From JAAYEA01 sp012689325 (GTDB lineage: Bacteria; Chloroflexota; Anaerolineae; JAAYEA01), in contig DAITVZ010000150.1 of NCBI GenBank assembly GCA_036841525.1, positions 1-5,102 of the forward strand: 5,102 bases of DNA, written 5' to 3'. Shown here one piece after another: positions 1 through 4,805 of this stretch (position 1 is its first letter; every line of letters begins with the position of its first letter). Position numbers and translations under genes: made by a program. The notes beneath the pieces were generated by a model, which was not told the origin of the DNA, did no database searches, and saw only the letters and a program-made list of their open reading frames with translations.

Positions 1-146
1 TCGGCCTCGGTCAATTGCTGGCCCAGGGCGCTCGCGGCGATCTCTTGCCGGAGCGTTTCCCGCGCAACCGCCGCCTCGCTGACCGCCCGTCTCGCCGCGG
101 CCAGGGCTCGCACCGCCTGGTGCAACTCGGGGTCGATGCCGCTCAT
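1..146 (-). CDS. Helical protein of unknown function, 5' part only
   Basis: This is the last gene of the minus-strand operon and it runs off the left edge, so only the first 48 residues are visible. Its ATG (146-144) overlaps the TGA of the upstream gene as ATGA, which is the main reason for the start choice. A weak GGGGGA ribosome site lies 7 nt upstream of the ATG. The visible part begins MSGIDPELHQAVRALAAARR and is rich in Ala, Arg, Glu and Gln with no helix breakers after residue 6. That predicts one long amphipathic helix, possibly a coiled coil. I do not recognise a family. Its place after recombination genes suggests an accessory role in the same process, but that is inference from position only. 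Confidence 0.6.
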   Translation of the reverse strand, partial: MSGIDPELHQAVRALAAARRAVSEAAVARETLRQEIAASALGQQLTEA

Positions 147-415
147 GGCACCATCCCCCTGGCCCGCTCGCTGGCCTCCCCGTCGCGGTAGCCCAGGCGG
201 TAGATCCGCTCCACCACCGCCCGCAGGCAGGGGACCAGCGCCTCCGGCCGGAGCAGGAACTCCTGGAGGCTGATCATGATCCCCGCCGTCAGGGCCATCA
301 GCTGGTCGTCGCGGTCCGCCGTGCTCACCTCGTCGTCGGGCTCCGCCACCAACAGGCGGAACGCCTCCTCCCGCAACTGCCCCGACGTCTCCATCATCGG
401 ACGAGATGCGCTCAT
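143..415 (-). CDS. Small helical protein of unknown function (90 aa)
   Basis: The protein has 90 residues. Its ATG (415-413) overlaps the stop of the RDF-like gene as ATGA, and its own TGA overlaps the next ATG the same way, so it is translationally coupled on both sides. A GGGGAGG ribosome site lies 7 nt before the ATG. The first 35 residues are polar and acidic. The middle (about 36-75) is a more hydrophobic helical region with Leu, Ile and Met repeats, including LMALTAGIMISLQEFLLRPE, and then REAs such as VVERIYRLGYRDG. There is no signal peptide, no convincing membrane segment and no metal motif. I do not recognise the family. The coding call rests on operon spacing, ribosome site and strongly GC-biased third codon positions. 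Confidence 0.75.
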   Translation of the reverse strand: MSASRPMMETSGQLREEAFRLLVAEPDDEVSTADRDDQLMALTAGIMISLQEFLLRPEALVPCLRAVVERIYRLGYRDGEASERARGMVP

Positions 416-1656
416 CTCGCCGCCTCCCCGCGCGCCGCCAGCCGGGCGCACTCGTTCAGGACGGCGATCACCAGGTCGGGGGCGTCGGCGTTGACGTCGT
501 AGACCTTGGCCTCGGCGTCGCTCCGCTCCCGGTCGATCAGGGCGTTGATGGTGGCCTTGGTCTCGCCGTAGTCCAGCTCCGCGCTGGACCCCTTGCCCCA
601 GACGAACCGCAGGAAGGCGTGGCGGTCCTCGTCGGCCTCCTTGCCCTCGGTCCCCGCGGCCTTGGCGATCAGCAGGCGCACCAAGCTCTGTTGGGGCTTG
701 CTGGGCTTGTAGGTGGGGTAGCGACGGGCGAGGTCCTTCGCGGCCTCCCGCAACAGCTCCCGATGGGCGTAAGGGTCCGCCCGGCTCGGCGCGGGATCGG
801 CGGGGGTCTCCGCTGCCGCAGCGGCGACTTCCGCCTCGGCCTCGGTCGTCTCCTCCGCCGTTTGCTCGGCGCGCCCTTCCTCCTCGTCGTACTCCTCCAT
901 CTCCATGTCGTCGCCGTCGGCGATCCCCTCCTCCGCGTCGGGCTCGGGGAGCGCCGGGGGCTCCGGCGGCTCGCCCAGGGCCTGCCGCTCGGCGGAGGCG
1001 ATCTGCGCCTGCACCCAGCGCACCGAGGGGGTCAACTTCACCAGCCACTTCTTCCGGCGGACTCGCTTCTTCAGGTTGTCGTCCCACATGCTGATGGCCT
1101 GCTGGACGCGGTACAGCCGGAACTCGATCCCCTGCAAGCCGTGGCCGTTGCCCTTGGCCTCGGCGTCCTCCAGGCAGGCCTGCAAGGCGCGGATGTCGTG
1201 CTTGCTGGTGGTCACGAAGGTGACGTACCCCACGTAGCCGGCTTGCAGCAGCTCGGGGATCAGCGCCTGCAAGCGGCCGACGGGCTTGCACTTGCCCGGG
1301 CACGGCGCGGGGTCGGTGCTGTAGCCGCCATCTGGCTTCTGCCAGAGGACGCAGGTCTCGCCGTCGCAGCGGTGCTTCAGGGATCCGGCGACCCATTCCT
1401 CCTGCCAGGCCTCCCAATTGTCGGCCACCCGCTTGTTGGGCAAGAAGACCGCCAAGGAAGCGGGGCGCGTCCCATAGGCGGCGGCGAAGGCCTCGGCGAT
1501 CTTGGGGTCGTCCGAGGTGAAACGGAACGTGCCGGGGAGGTCCGCGCCAGGGCGGTTGCGTTTGATGTCCTCCTCCGTCCGGGCTTCTCCCTTGCGCAAC
1601 GTCCCCAGGCTGGGGAACTGCGGCCGCACGTTGGTGGTCAAGTTCTTGATGGGCAT
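412..1656 (-). CDS. Recombination directionality factor-like protein with acidic linker (414 aa)
   Basis: The N-terminal domain (about residues 1-220) resembles proteins annotated as recombination directionality factor-like, the group named after phage phiC31 gp3. Recognisable stretches are MPIKNLT at the start, FRFTSDDP (44-51), the WEAWQEEWVAG block (81-91), HRCDGETCVLW (95-105), GYSTDPAPCPGKCKPVGRL (111-129) and TTSKHDI (149-155). Cys97, Cys102, Cys119 and Cys123 could bind a zinc ion. Residues about 228-295 are a low-complexity linker very rich in Glu, Asp, Ala and Pro. A separate basic and helical C-terminal domain follows (about 296-414). The start is fixed by AGGAGG six bases upstream and by the sbcD stop only 1 nt before it. 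True RDFs bind a serine integrase to switch it to excision. No integrase is in the window, so that role is unproven, and the protein could be a DNA-binding or annealing partner of SbcD instead. The family call is from memory of motifs. Confidence 0.6.
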   Translation of the reverse strand: MPIKNLTTNVRPQFPSLGTLRKGEARTEEDIKRNRPGADLPGTFRFTSDDPKIAEAFAAAYGTRPASLAVFLPNKRVADNWEAWQEEWVAGSLKHRCDGETCVLWQKPDGGYSTDPAPCPGKCKPVGRLQALIPELLQAGYVGYVTFVTTSKHDIRALQACLEDAEAKGNGHGLQGIEFRLYRVQQAISMWDDNLKKRVRRKKWLVKLTPSVRWVQAQIASAERQALGEPPEPPALPEPDAEEGIADGDDMEMEEYDEEEGRAEQTAEETTEAEAEVAAAAAETPADPAPSRADPYAHRELLREAAKDLARRYPTYKPSKPQQSLVRLLIAKAAGTEGKEADEDRHAFLRFVWGKGSSAELDYGETKATINALIDRERSDAEAKVYDVNADAPDLVIAVLNECARLAARGEAAR

Positions 1657-1657
1657 C

Positions 1658-2893
1658 TCAAGCCTCCTGTGTCTGCAAAGCGGCCAGGGCAACCAGGGCC
1701 GCCTCTATTCCGTCGTTCGTCTCGTTGCGCCCGTAAGCGGCGAGGGCGGGGGCGACCTCCGCGGGATCGATTTCCATGATCCCCGCCGCTCGTTGAAGCA
1801 GGCGTTCGGTCCGTTCCACCGATTCGCCGCGTTGGGCAAACCAGAGCGCCAACAGTTCCAGGGGCGTCATGCTGTGCAACGGGGCATCCACCCGGAGCGG
1901 GCGGGCAACCCGTTCTAGGTCGAAGTGGAGGTAAGCGGCTGTCGCGCCGTCCAGGCGCTTCAGGATCTCCTGCTGCCGGATCGCGCCCTTCTGCGATTCG
2001 TAGCACGAGATGATCACCCGCACGATCTCGCCGGGGAAGGCCCCCCCGCGCAAGGCTTGCTTTATCACGCCTTGCGGGTCAACGACTGGGCGCACGTCGA
2101 TCCGGATGGTGCGGAAATCCGTGGCGGGGAGGGAGCAAGCTTGCCAACCCGCCCCGCCCTCCCCGATCTCCACCACGATGCAGCACTTTGGCTCGCCCTC
2201 CTCGCCGAAATCCATTCGTTCCACGCTTCCCGCGTAGACGATGGGGCGGCTCCCCGCGATCACTTGGTGCTTGTGGATGTGGCCCAGCGCCACGTAGTGG
2301 AAGGCCGGATGATCCAGCGCCTCCGGGGGCAGTGCCGCATCTTGCTCCAGCGTGACCGTCTGCCCAGCGCCCATGATCGCGCCGCCGACCGAACAATGAG
2401 CCAACAGGACTGCGGGGGCGTCGTGGCGCACCTGCGCCGCCAAGTTGGTCACTACCTCGGCCATCCCCGCGCGTTGGTACGGCGCCCCCGCGACTTGCAG
2501 CGGGCCGCTTTTGGTCTCGATCCGCAACACCTGCGGCTCGCTGATCACATGGACATTGTCGACCGCCAGGGCGTCGAAGACGCTCATGGCGTGGGCCTTG
2601 ACCATGTTGGCGGCGCGATCATGATTGCCCACCAGCAACACCACCGGGGCAAGACCAGCCATCCGGCGCACCCGTTTGGCGAACTCCCGTTGGCTGGTCA
2701 TATCCGGCGAGGCGTTGCGATAGGCGTCGCCAGCGAACAGGATGGCGTCCACGTCGCGCCGCTCGGCGCATTGGGCGACCTTGTCCAGGCTGTGCAGCAC
2801 CGCTTCTATCCGGGTATTGAGCCCGGTGGCCGTGTTGGTTTTGCCGTGAGCGGTGATCCCCACGTGAGCATCCGCGAAGTGCAGGATCTTCAT
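1658..2893 (-). CDS. sbcD: SbcD/Mre11-like metallophosphoesterase nuclease (411 aa)
   Basis: This is a calcineurin-fold nuclease of the SbcD/Mre11 family, which with the SbcC/Rad50 ATPase opens hairpins and processes double-strand ends using two Mn ions. The five family motifs are all visible: D8-x-H10 (FADAHVG), G55-D56 (ILFAGDAY), G89-N-H-D92, H166 (LLAHCSVGGA) and G204-H-I-H207. The motif YAGSVERMDFGEEGEPK after the catalytic domain is also typical of SbcD. The C-terminal part (about 255-411) would be the capping and SbcC-binding region. Length is normal for SbcD. The start is the ATG at 2893-2891: it follows GGAGGAGG by five bases and overlaps the stop of the zinc-ribbon gene as ATGA. An upstream in-frame start at 2923 would only add ten residues that cover this ribosome site. 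No SbcC gene is in the window. It may lie further down the operon beyond the left edge, or this SbcD may act with another partner. Confidence 0.92.
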   Translation of the reverse strand: MKILHFADAHVGITAHGKTNTATGLNTRIEAVLHSLDKVAQCAERRDVDAILFAGDAYRNASPDMTSQREFAKRVRRMAGLAPVVLLVGNHDRAANMVKAHAMSVFDALAVDNVHVISEPQVLRIETKSGPLQVAGAPYQRAGMAEVVTNLAAQVRHDAPAVLLAHCSVGGAIMGAGQTVTLEQDAALPPEALDHPAFHYVALGHIHKHQVIAGSRPIVYAGSVERMDFGEEGEPKCCIVVEIGEGGAGWQACSLPATDFRTIRIDVRPVVDPQGVIKQALRGGAFPGEIVRVIISCYESQKGAIRQQEILKRLDGATAAYLHFDLERVARPLRVDAPLHSMTPLELLALWFAQRGESVERTERLLQRAAGIMEIDPAEVAPALAAYGRNETNDGIEAALVALAALQTQEA

Positions 2894-3120
2894 AGCCGCC
2901 TCCTCCAGCCGCACTGTTGGCACTCCCAGGCCACCGCCGGGCCGTCGAAGACCATCTCGGCGCCGCAGCCGTCGCAGAAGGGCGTCTCCATCATCCGGAG
3001 GTCCGCTTGCAGCGAGGCCTCCTCCTCGTCGTAGCCCTGGCGGCGGAACAGCCCGAAAAGCTCGCGAAACCCTTGACGGGTCGGCCTGGCCATGGTATAA
3101 TAGGTGTCGGTGGGATCCAT
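2890..3120 (-). CDS. Small zinc-ribbon protein (76 aa)
   Basis: The protein has 76 residues. Residues 1-45 are polar and probably helical (FRELFGLFRRQGYDEEEASL). The C-terminal third is a classic four-cysteine zinc ribbon: Cys49-x2-Cys52-Gly, then Cys67-x2-Cys70-Gly, ending in WRRRL. Such ribbons bind DNA, RNA or protein. The basic tail right after the last knuckle favours nucleic acid. Its stop overlaps the sbcD start (ATGA), so the two are probably made together. The start at 3120 has AGGAGG upstream at an unusually long 11 nt. The ATG at codon 10 (3093) has no ribosome site, and a TTG at 3189 would add 23 unlikely residues. The function is unknown, but tight coupling suggests an accessory of the SbcD step. 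Confidence 0.72.
   Translation of the reverse strand: MDPTDTYYTMARPTRQGFRELFGLFRRQGYDEEEASLQADLRMMETPFCDGCGAEMVFDGPAVAWECQQCGWRRRL
3073..3101 (+). promoter_or_regulatory. Candidate antisense promoter inside the zinc-ribbon gene
   Basis: On the plus strand TTGACG (3073-3078), 17 bases, then TATAAT (3096-3101) gives 11 of 12 consensus matches. A TG one base before the -10 box makes it an extended -10 as well. No plus-strand gene follows. A transcript from about 3108 would be complementary to the start codon and ribosome site of the zinc-ribbon gene and would reach the hairpin at 3147-3175. The match overlaps coding DNA and may be chance. Confidence 0.4.
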
Positions 3121-3146
3121 AGGTGTCGATTCCTCCTTTCCGTGTG

Positions 3147-3175
3147 GGCGGTTGGCGTTACGAGCGCCAGCCGCC
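3147..3175. repeat. Strong inverted repeat between the 157-aa and zinc-ribbon genes
   Basis: GGCGGTTGGCG (3147-3157) and CGCCAGCCGCC (3165-3175) pair over 11 positions around a 7-nt loop. One position is a G-U pair in plus-strand RNA and an A-C mismatch in minus-strand RNA. It lies in the only real gap of the operon (3121-3232), just ahead of the AGGAGG of the zinc-ribbon gene. No T-run follows on the minus strand, so it may be an RNA-processing or stabilising element rather than a terminator. Nothing else clear is seen in this gap. Confidence 0.55.
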
Positions 3176-3232
3176 TGTCCTTTCTCCAACCCAACCTGCC
3201 ATCATCAACCCATGCGCTTCTCCCTCCTTTCC

Positions 3233-3706
3233 CTACAGCGACAAGGCCAGCTGCTGGGCCCGGGGCTCCGGGCTCAACGCTGGCGTCTCCCATTCCAGCC
3301 GCAGGACCTCCTCGGTGAACTTGGAGCGGGCGGCGCCCGCGGCCCGCTGCCAGTAGGCGACGGGGCAATGCCAGTAGATGGGCCGGTAGCTGTAGCCCAC
3401 CAGCCGCCCCAGGGCGGTCAGCCGCTCCGTGGTGATCCAGAAGGTGGCGGAACGGGCCTTGTCGAAGTAACCGATGGCCCCGACGCCCCAAGCCCGCATC
3501 AGGGTGATCACGCAGGGGGCGACGGCGTACTCCTCGTGCTTGCGCATCTCCGCCGAGATGTTGTTGAGGTAGGCCCAGAAGCGGTAGGGGTAGACCAGGC
3601 TGATCTTGCCCAGGCGGATCCAGCCCATGGAGGGCTCCCGGGTGAGCAGGACCACCGGGCGCAGGGGGCCGTAGCCCGCCGCCTCGCCCCAGTTGACGCC
3701 GTCCAT
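3233..3706 (-). CDS. Aromatic-rich protein of unknown function (157 aa)
   Basis: I do not recognise this family. The protein has 157 residues and is notably rich in Trp, Tyr, Arg and Leu, for example GWIRLGKISLVYPYRFWAYL (residues about 28-47) and YSYRPIYWHCPVAYWQRAAG near 110-130. There is no signal peptide and no cysteine pair. The middle reads AVAPCVITLMRAWGVGAIGY, a mildly hydrophobic stretch that looks like a buried strand-helix core rather than a membrane span. The ATG at 3706 lies 5 nt after the stop of the upstream RHH-like gene. A GGAGGTGA ribosome site sits over that stop, so the two are coupled. It ends at TAG 3233-3235. The aromatic and basic mix would suit a nucleic-acid or nucleotide-binding protein, but this is a guess. 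Confidence 0.75.
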   Translation of the reverse strand: MDGVNWGEAAGYGPLRPVVLLTREPSMGWIRLGKISLVYPYRFWAYLNNISAEMRKHEEYAVAPCVITLMRAWGVGAIGYFDKARSATFWITTERLTALGRLVGYSYRPIYWHCPVAYWQRAAGAARSKFTEEVLRLEWETPALSPEPRAQQLALSL

Positions 3707-3711
3707 CGCCC

Positions 3712-3984
3712 TCACCTCCCCGATCCGTGGTTCGCCGAACGATCCATTTGTGGTACAATAGGGGCGGGGAGGTCGGCGGCGTCCGCCGACGCGGCGCGGC
3801 GCTCCCAGCGCCGCCGGTCGGGGAGCGGCGGGTACGGCTCCCGGCCCAGCTCGTCCAGGGCCCGGGACAAGAGCTCGTCGGCCAGGCTCCAGACCTTGCG
3901 GCCGCGCAGCGCCGCCTCGCTGAGGAGGCGGCCGTGGGTGGCCGGGGAGACCCGCACGTGCTTGTGCTCCAGCTTGCGTTCCAT
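3712..3984 (-). CDS. Ribbon-helix-helix-like DNA-binding protein (90 aa)
   Basis: This is the first gene of the minus-strand operon. Residues 8-43 have the layout of a CopG/Arc-type ribbon-helix-helix domain: a short strand (HKHVRVSPAT) followed by two helices (HGRLLSEAALRGRKVWSL and ADELLSRALDEL). The RVSPATHGRL and SLADELLSRAL phrases match the usual pattern of strand, N-cap Ser/Thr and second helix. Such proteins dimerise through the strand and bind short DNA repeats. The remainder (about 48-90) is a Pro, Arg and Ala-rich tail of low complexity, encoded by hairpin-prone GC-rich DNA. The ATG at 3984 has AAGGAG four bases upstream. A GTG at 4032 would extend it by 16 residues but has no ribosome site. 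It may regulate the operon or act as an antitoxin-like or partition-like DNA binder, but no toxin is obvious next to it. Confidence 0.65.
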   Translation of the reverse strand: MERKLEHKHVRVSPATHGRLLSEAALRGRKVWSLADELLSRALDELGREPYPPLPDRRRWERRAASADAADLPAPIVPQMDRSANHGSGR

Positions 3985-4040
3985 GGCGCTCCTTTCCAGT
4001 GTTGGTTCGTAAACGATCAGTTCGTGGGACACCGTAGGCC

Positions 4041-4065
4041 AAAAAAGGACCGCTCAGTCGGCGGT
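4041..4065 (-). terminator. Small hairpin with T-run in the operon leader (possible attenuator)
   Basis: On the minus strand ACCGC (4065-4061) and GCGGT (4053-4049) form a perfect 5-bp stem with a 7-nt loop. Two bases later come six Ts (4046-4041). It begins about 14 nt after the predicted transcript start, so it could stop part of the transcripts before the first gene. The stem is short, so it is at best a weak terminator. Confidence 0.4.
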
Positions 4066-4080
4066 GCAGTAACATTCCAT

Positions 4081-4109
4081 TTGTTATTATAACACACCCT
4101 GGGTACTAT
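4081..4109 (+). promoter_or_regulatory. Candidate promoter of the XRE gene
   Basis: TTGTTA (4081-4086), 17 bases, then TACTAT (4104-4109) gives 4 of 6 matches in each box. The start would be near 4116, about 38 bases before the preferred ATG. The -35 box lies in the operator palindrome, which fits autorepression. It is weaker than the divergent promoter on the other strand. Confidence 0.45.
4082..4094. promoter_or_regulatory. Operator palindrome over the operon -10 box
   Basis: TGTTAT-T-ATAACA is a perfect 13-bp inverted repeat centred on 4088. It covers the minus-strand -10 box and also the likely -35 of the plus-strand promoter for the XRE gene. A further TAACA half-site at 4070-4074 lies 7 bases from the left arm in inverted orientation. 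Binding by an XRE dimer would block both promoters. The link to the neighbouring repressor is inferred from position. Confidence 0.65.
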
Positions 4110-4114
4110 GTCAA
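4086..4114 (-). promoter_or_regulatory. Consensus sigma-70 promoter of the minus-strand operon
   Basis: Read on the minus strand, TTGACA (4114-4109) is followed after exactly 17 bases by TATAAT (4091-4086), matching the housekeeping consensus at 12 of 12 positions. Transcription would start near 4079, giving a leader of about 95 nt before the RHH-like gene. A promoter this strong usually needs a repressor. The palindrome over its -10 box and the divergent XRE gene supply a candidate. Confidence 0.85.
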
Positions 4115-4153
4115 TATCCTATGAAGGAGTTCCCAGTGAACCGGGAGGGGAAC

Positions 4154-4501
4154 ATGCAGGCAGAGACCGGGGTCGGCAGGATCCTCGACCTCATCGATCA
4201 GGAGCGGCAGCGGCTGGGGTACAGCGGGCGCGAGCTCTCCATGCGCACGGGGCTGGGGGTCGGCACCATCAACCGGATCCTCAACAAGCAGGGGGCGCCG
4301 CGGCTGGACACGGTGGAGGCCCTGGCGCAGGCGCTGGGCTACTCGCTGACGGCGTTCATGGCGGTGGCGTTGGGGGCGTCGCGCAGGCAGAAGGAAACAG
4401 AGGAGCTCGCGGACATCTACGAGTCCTTGCACCCGGAGGATCAGGAGGCGTTGCTCACTCTCGCCCGGTATTATAAGAAACGCCAAGCATCCTCAGCGTG
4501 A
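4154..4501 (+). CDS. XRE-family helix-turn-helix repressor (115 aa)
   Basis: This is a phage-repressor-type regulator, transcribed away from the minus-strand operon. Residues 10-66 form an XRE/Cro-C1 helix-turn-helix: IDQERQRLGYSGRELSMRTG as helices 1 and 2, VGTINRILNKQG as the recognition helix, and LDTVEALAQALGYSLTAFM as helices 4 and 5. The C-terminal part holds a Leu-rich helical motif (LHPEDQEALLTLARYYKKRQ) often seen at the end of such regulators, perhaps for dimer formation. The ATG at 4154 has GGAGG five bases upstream. A GTG at 4136, with AAGGAG six bases before it, is a good alternative and adds six residues. An ATG at 4121 is too close to the predicted transcript start. It most likely represses the divergent operon promoter and itself through the palindrome at 4082-4094. 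Confidence 0.9.
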   Translation: MQAETGVGRILDLIDQERQRLGYSGRELSMRTGLGVGTINRILNKQGAPRLDTVEALAQALGYSLTAFMAVALGASRRQKETEELADIYESLHPEDQEALLTLARYYKKRQASSA

Positions 4502-4646
4502 TCTTGTACAGCAGTTCACGGCCCTCGGCGTCCAGGCGTTGCCACAGGCGGGCCCACGACGCCAGCTCGGGCTGCGCGACTGCGACGGGATCCCCCTGCT
4601 GAGGCGAGCCGGGCGTTTCCAGTGGCTCGTCGTTGACGCTTTCCAT
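4455..4646 (-). CDS. Possible small protein, convergent with the XRE gene (63 aa)
   Basis: This is a doubtful but plausible gene of 63 residues. The first 25 are Pro, Glu and Gln-rich. The rest (ASWARLWQRLDAEGRELLYK and on) is a well-formed amphipathic helix pair. It resembles in style the tail of the neighbouring repressor. Most third codon positions are G or C, as in the real genes here, except in the last stretch where it overlaps the repressor gene by 47 bases tail to tail. There is no ribosome site before the ATG at 4646 or the GTG at 4658, which weakens the call. A candidate promoter lies upstream at 4688-4715. The function is unknown. Confidence 0.38.
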   Translation of the reverse strand: MESVNDEPLETPGSPQQGDPVAVAQPELASWARLWQRLDAEGRELLYKITLRMLGVSYNTGRE

Positions 4647-4687
4647 CGCGCATCGCACACGTTGATGGTGGTAATAGGGCTACTGAT

Positions 4688-4715
4688 ATTGTAGATAAAA
4701 TGCCATAAAAATCAA
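4688..4715 (-). promoter_or_regulatory. Candidate promoter for the small convergent gene
   Basis: On the minus strand TTGATT (4715-4710), 16 bases, then TACAAT (4693-4688) gives 4 and 5 of 6 consensus matches. The start would be near 4681, about 35 bases before the ATG at 4646. It lies in an AT-rich island, where such matches arise easily. Confidence 0.3.
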
Positions 4716-4740
4716 GATAGAGATGTGTTAGAATTTTCTC

Positions 4741-4759
4741 CCTCTTCGATCGAAAGAGG
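4741..4759. repeat. Imperfect palindrome at the edge of the DUF2075 remnant
   Basis: CCTC plus TTCGATCGAA plus A plus GAGG forms a near-perfect palindrome with one unpaired A (4755). It sits exactly where the AT-rich island gives way to GC-rich remnant sequence. No T-run follows on either strand, so a terminator role is not supported. It could be a binding site or a junction relic. Confidence 0.35.
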
Positions 4760-4805
4760 CGCCATCTCGCCAGCCCGGCCCGTTGCGCTGGCCGGAAGGC
4801 GTGAT

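Noticed and set aside
143..1417. Extended minus-strand frame continuing the 90-aa gene upstream
   Set aside because: Only the part from the ATG at 415 looks like protein. The upstream portion is an Arg/Gly-rich off-frame shadow of the RDF-like gene.
406..1779. Long open plus-strand frame opposite the RDF-like gene
   Set aside because: It has a low-complexity Leu/Gly/Val/Arg-rich translation with no family features. It mirrors the true minus-strand gene and is a by-product of high GC third positions.
1925..3034. Long open plus-strand frame opposite sbcD
   Set aside because: The minus strand here encodes a clear SbcD with all catalytic motifs. The plus frame is rich in His, Arg and Pro and has no plausible domain.
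3181..3232. Mini-frames in the operon gap, such as ATG GGT TGA after an AAGGAGG site and a 15-codon frame from 3207
   Set aside because: A two-codon frame could be a leader, but nothing shows regulation. The longer one is too far from the ribosome site.
3104..4012. Plus-strand frame of about 300 codons opposite the first operon genes
   Set aside because: There is no ribosome site, its composition is of mirror-frame type, and it lies over three coupled minus-strand genes with good ribosome sites.
4741..4759. Palindrome as an intrinsic terminator
   Set aside because: The stem is followed by GC-rich or A-rich sequence on both strands and no T-run is present.
4769..4795. Overlapping GC-rich inverted repeats (GCCAGC/GCTGGC and CCGGCC/GGCCGG)
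   Set aside because: The arms are short, in GC-rich decayed sequence, with no T-run or gene start near by; chance pairing is likely.
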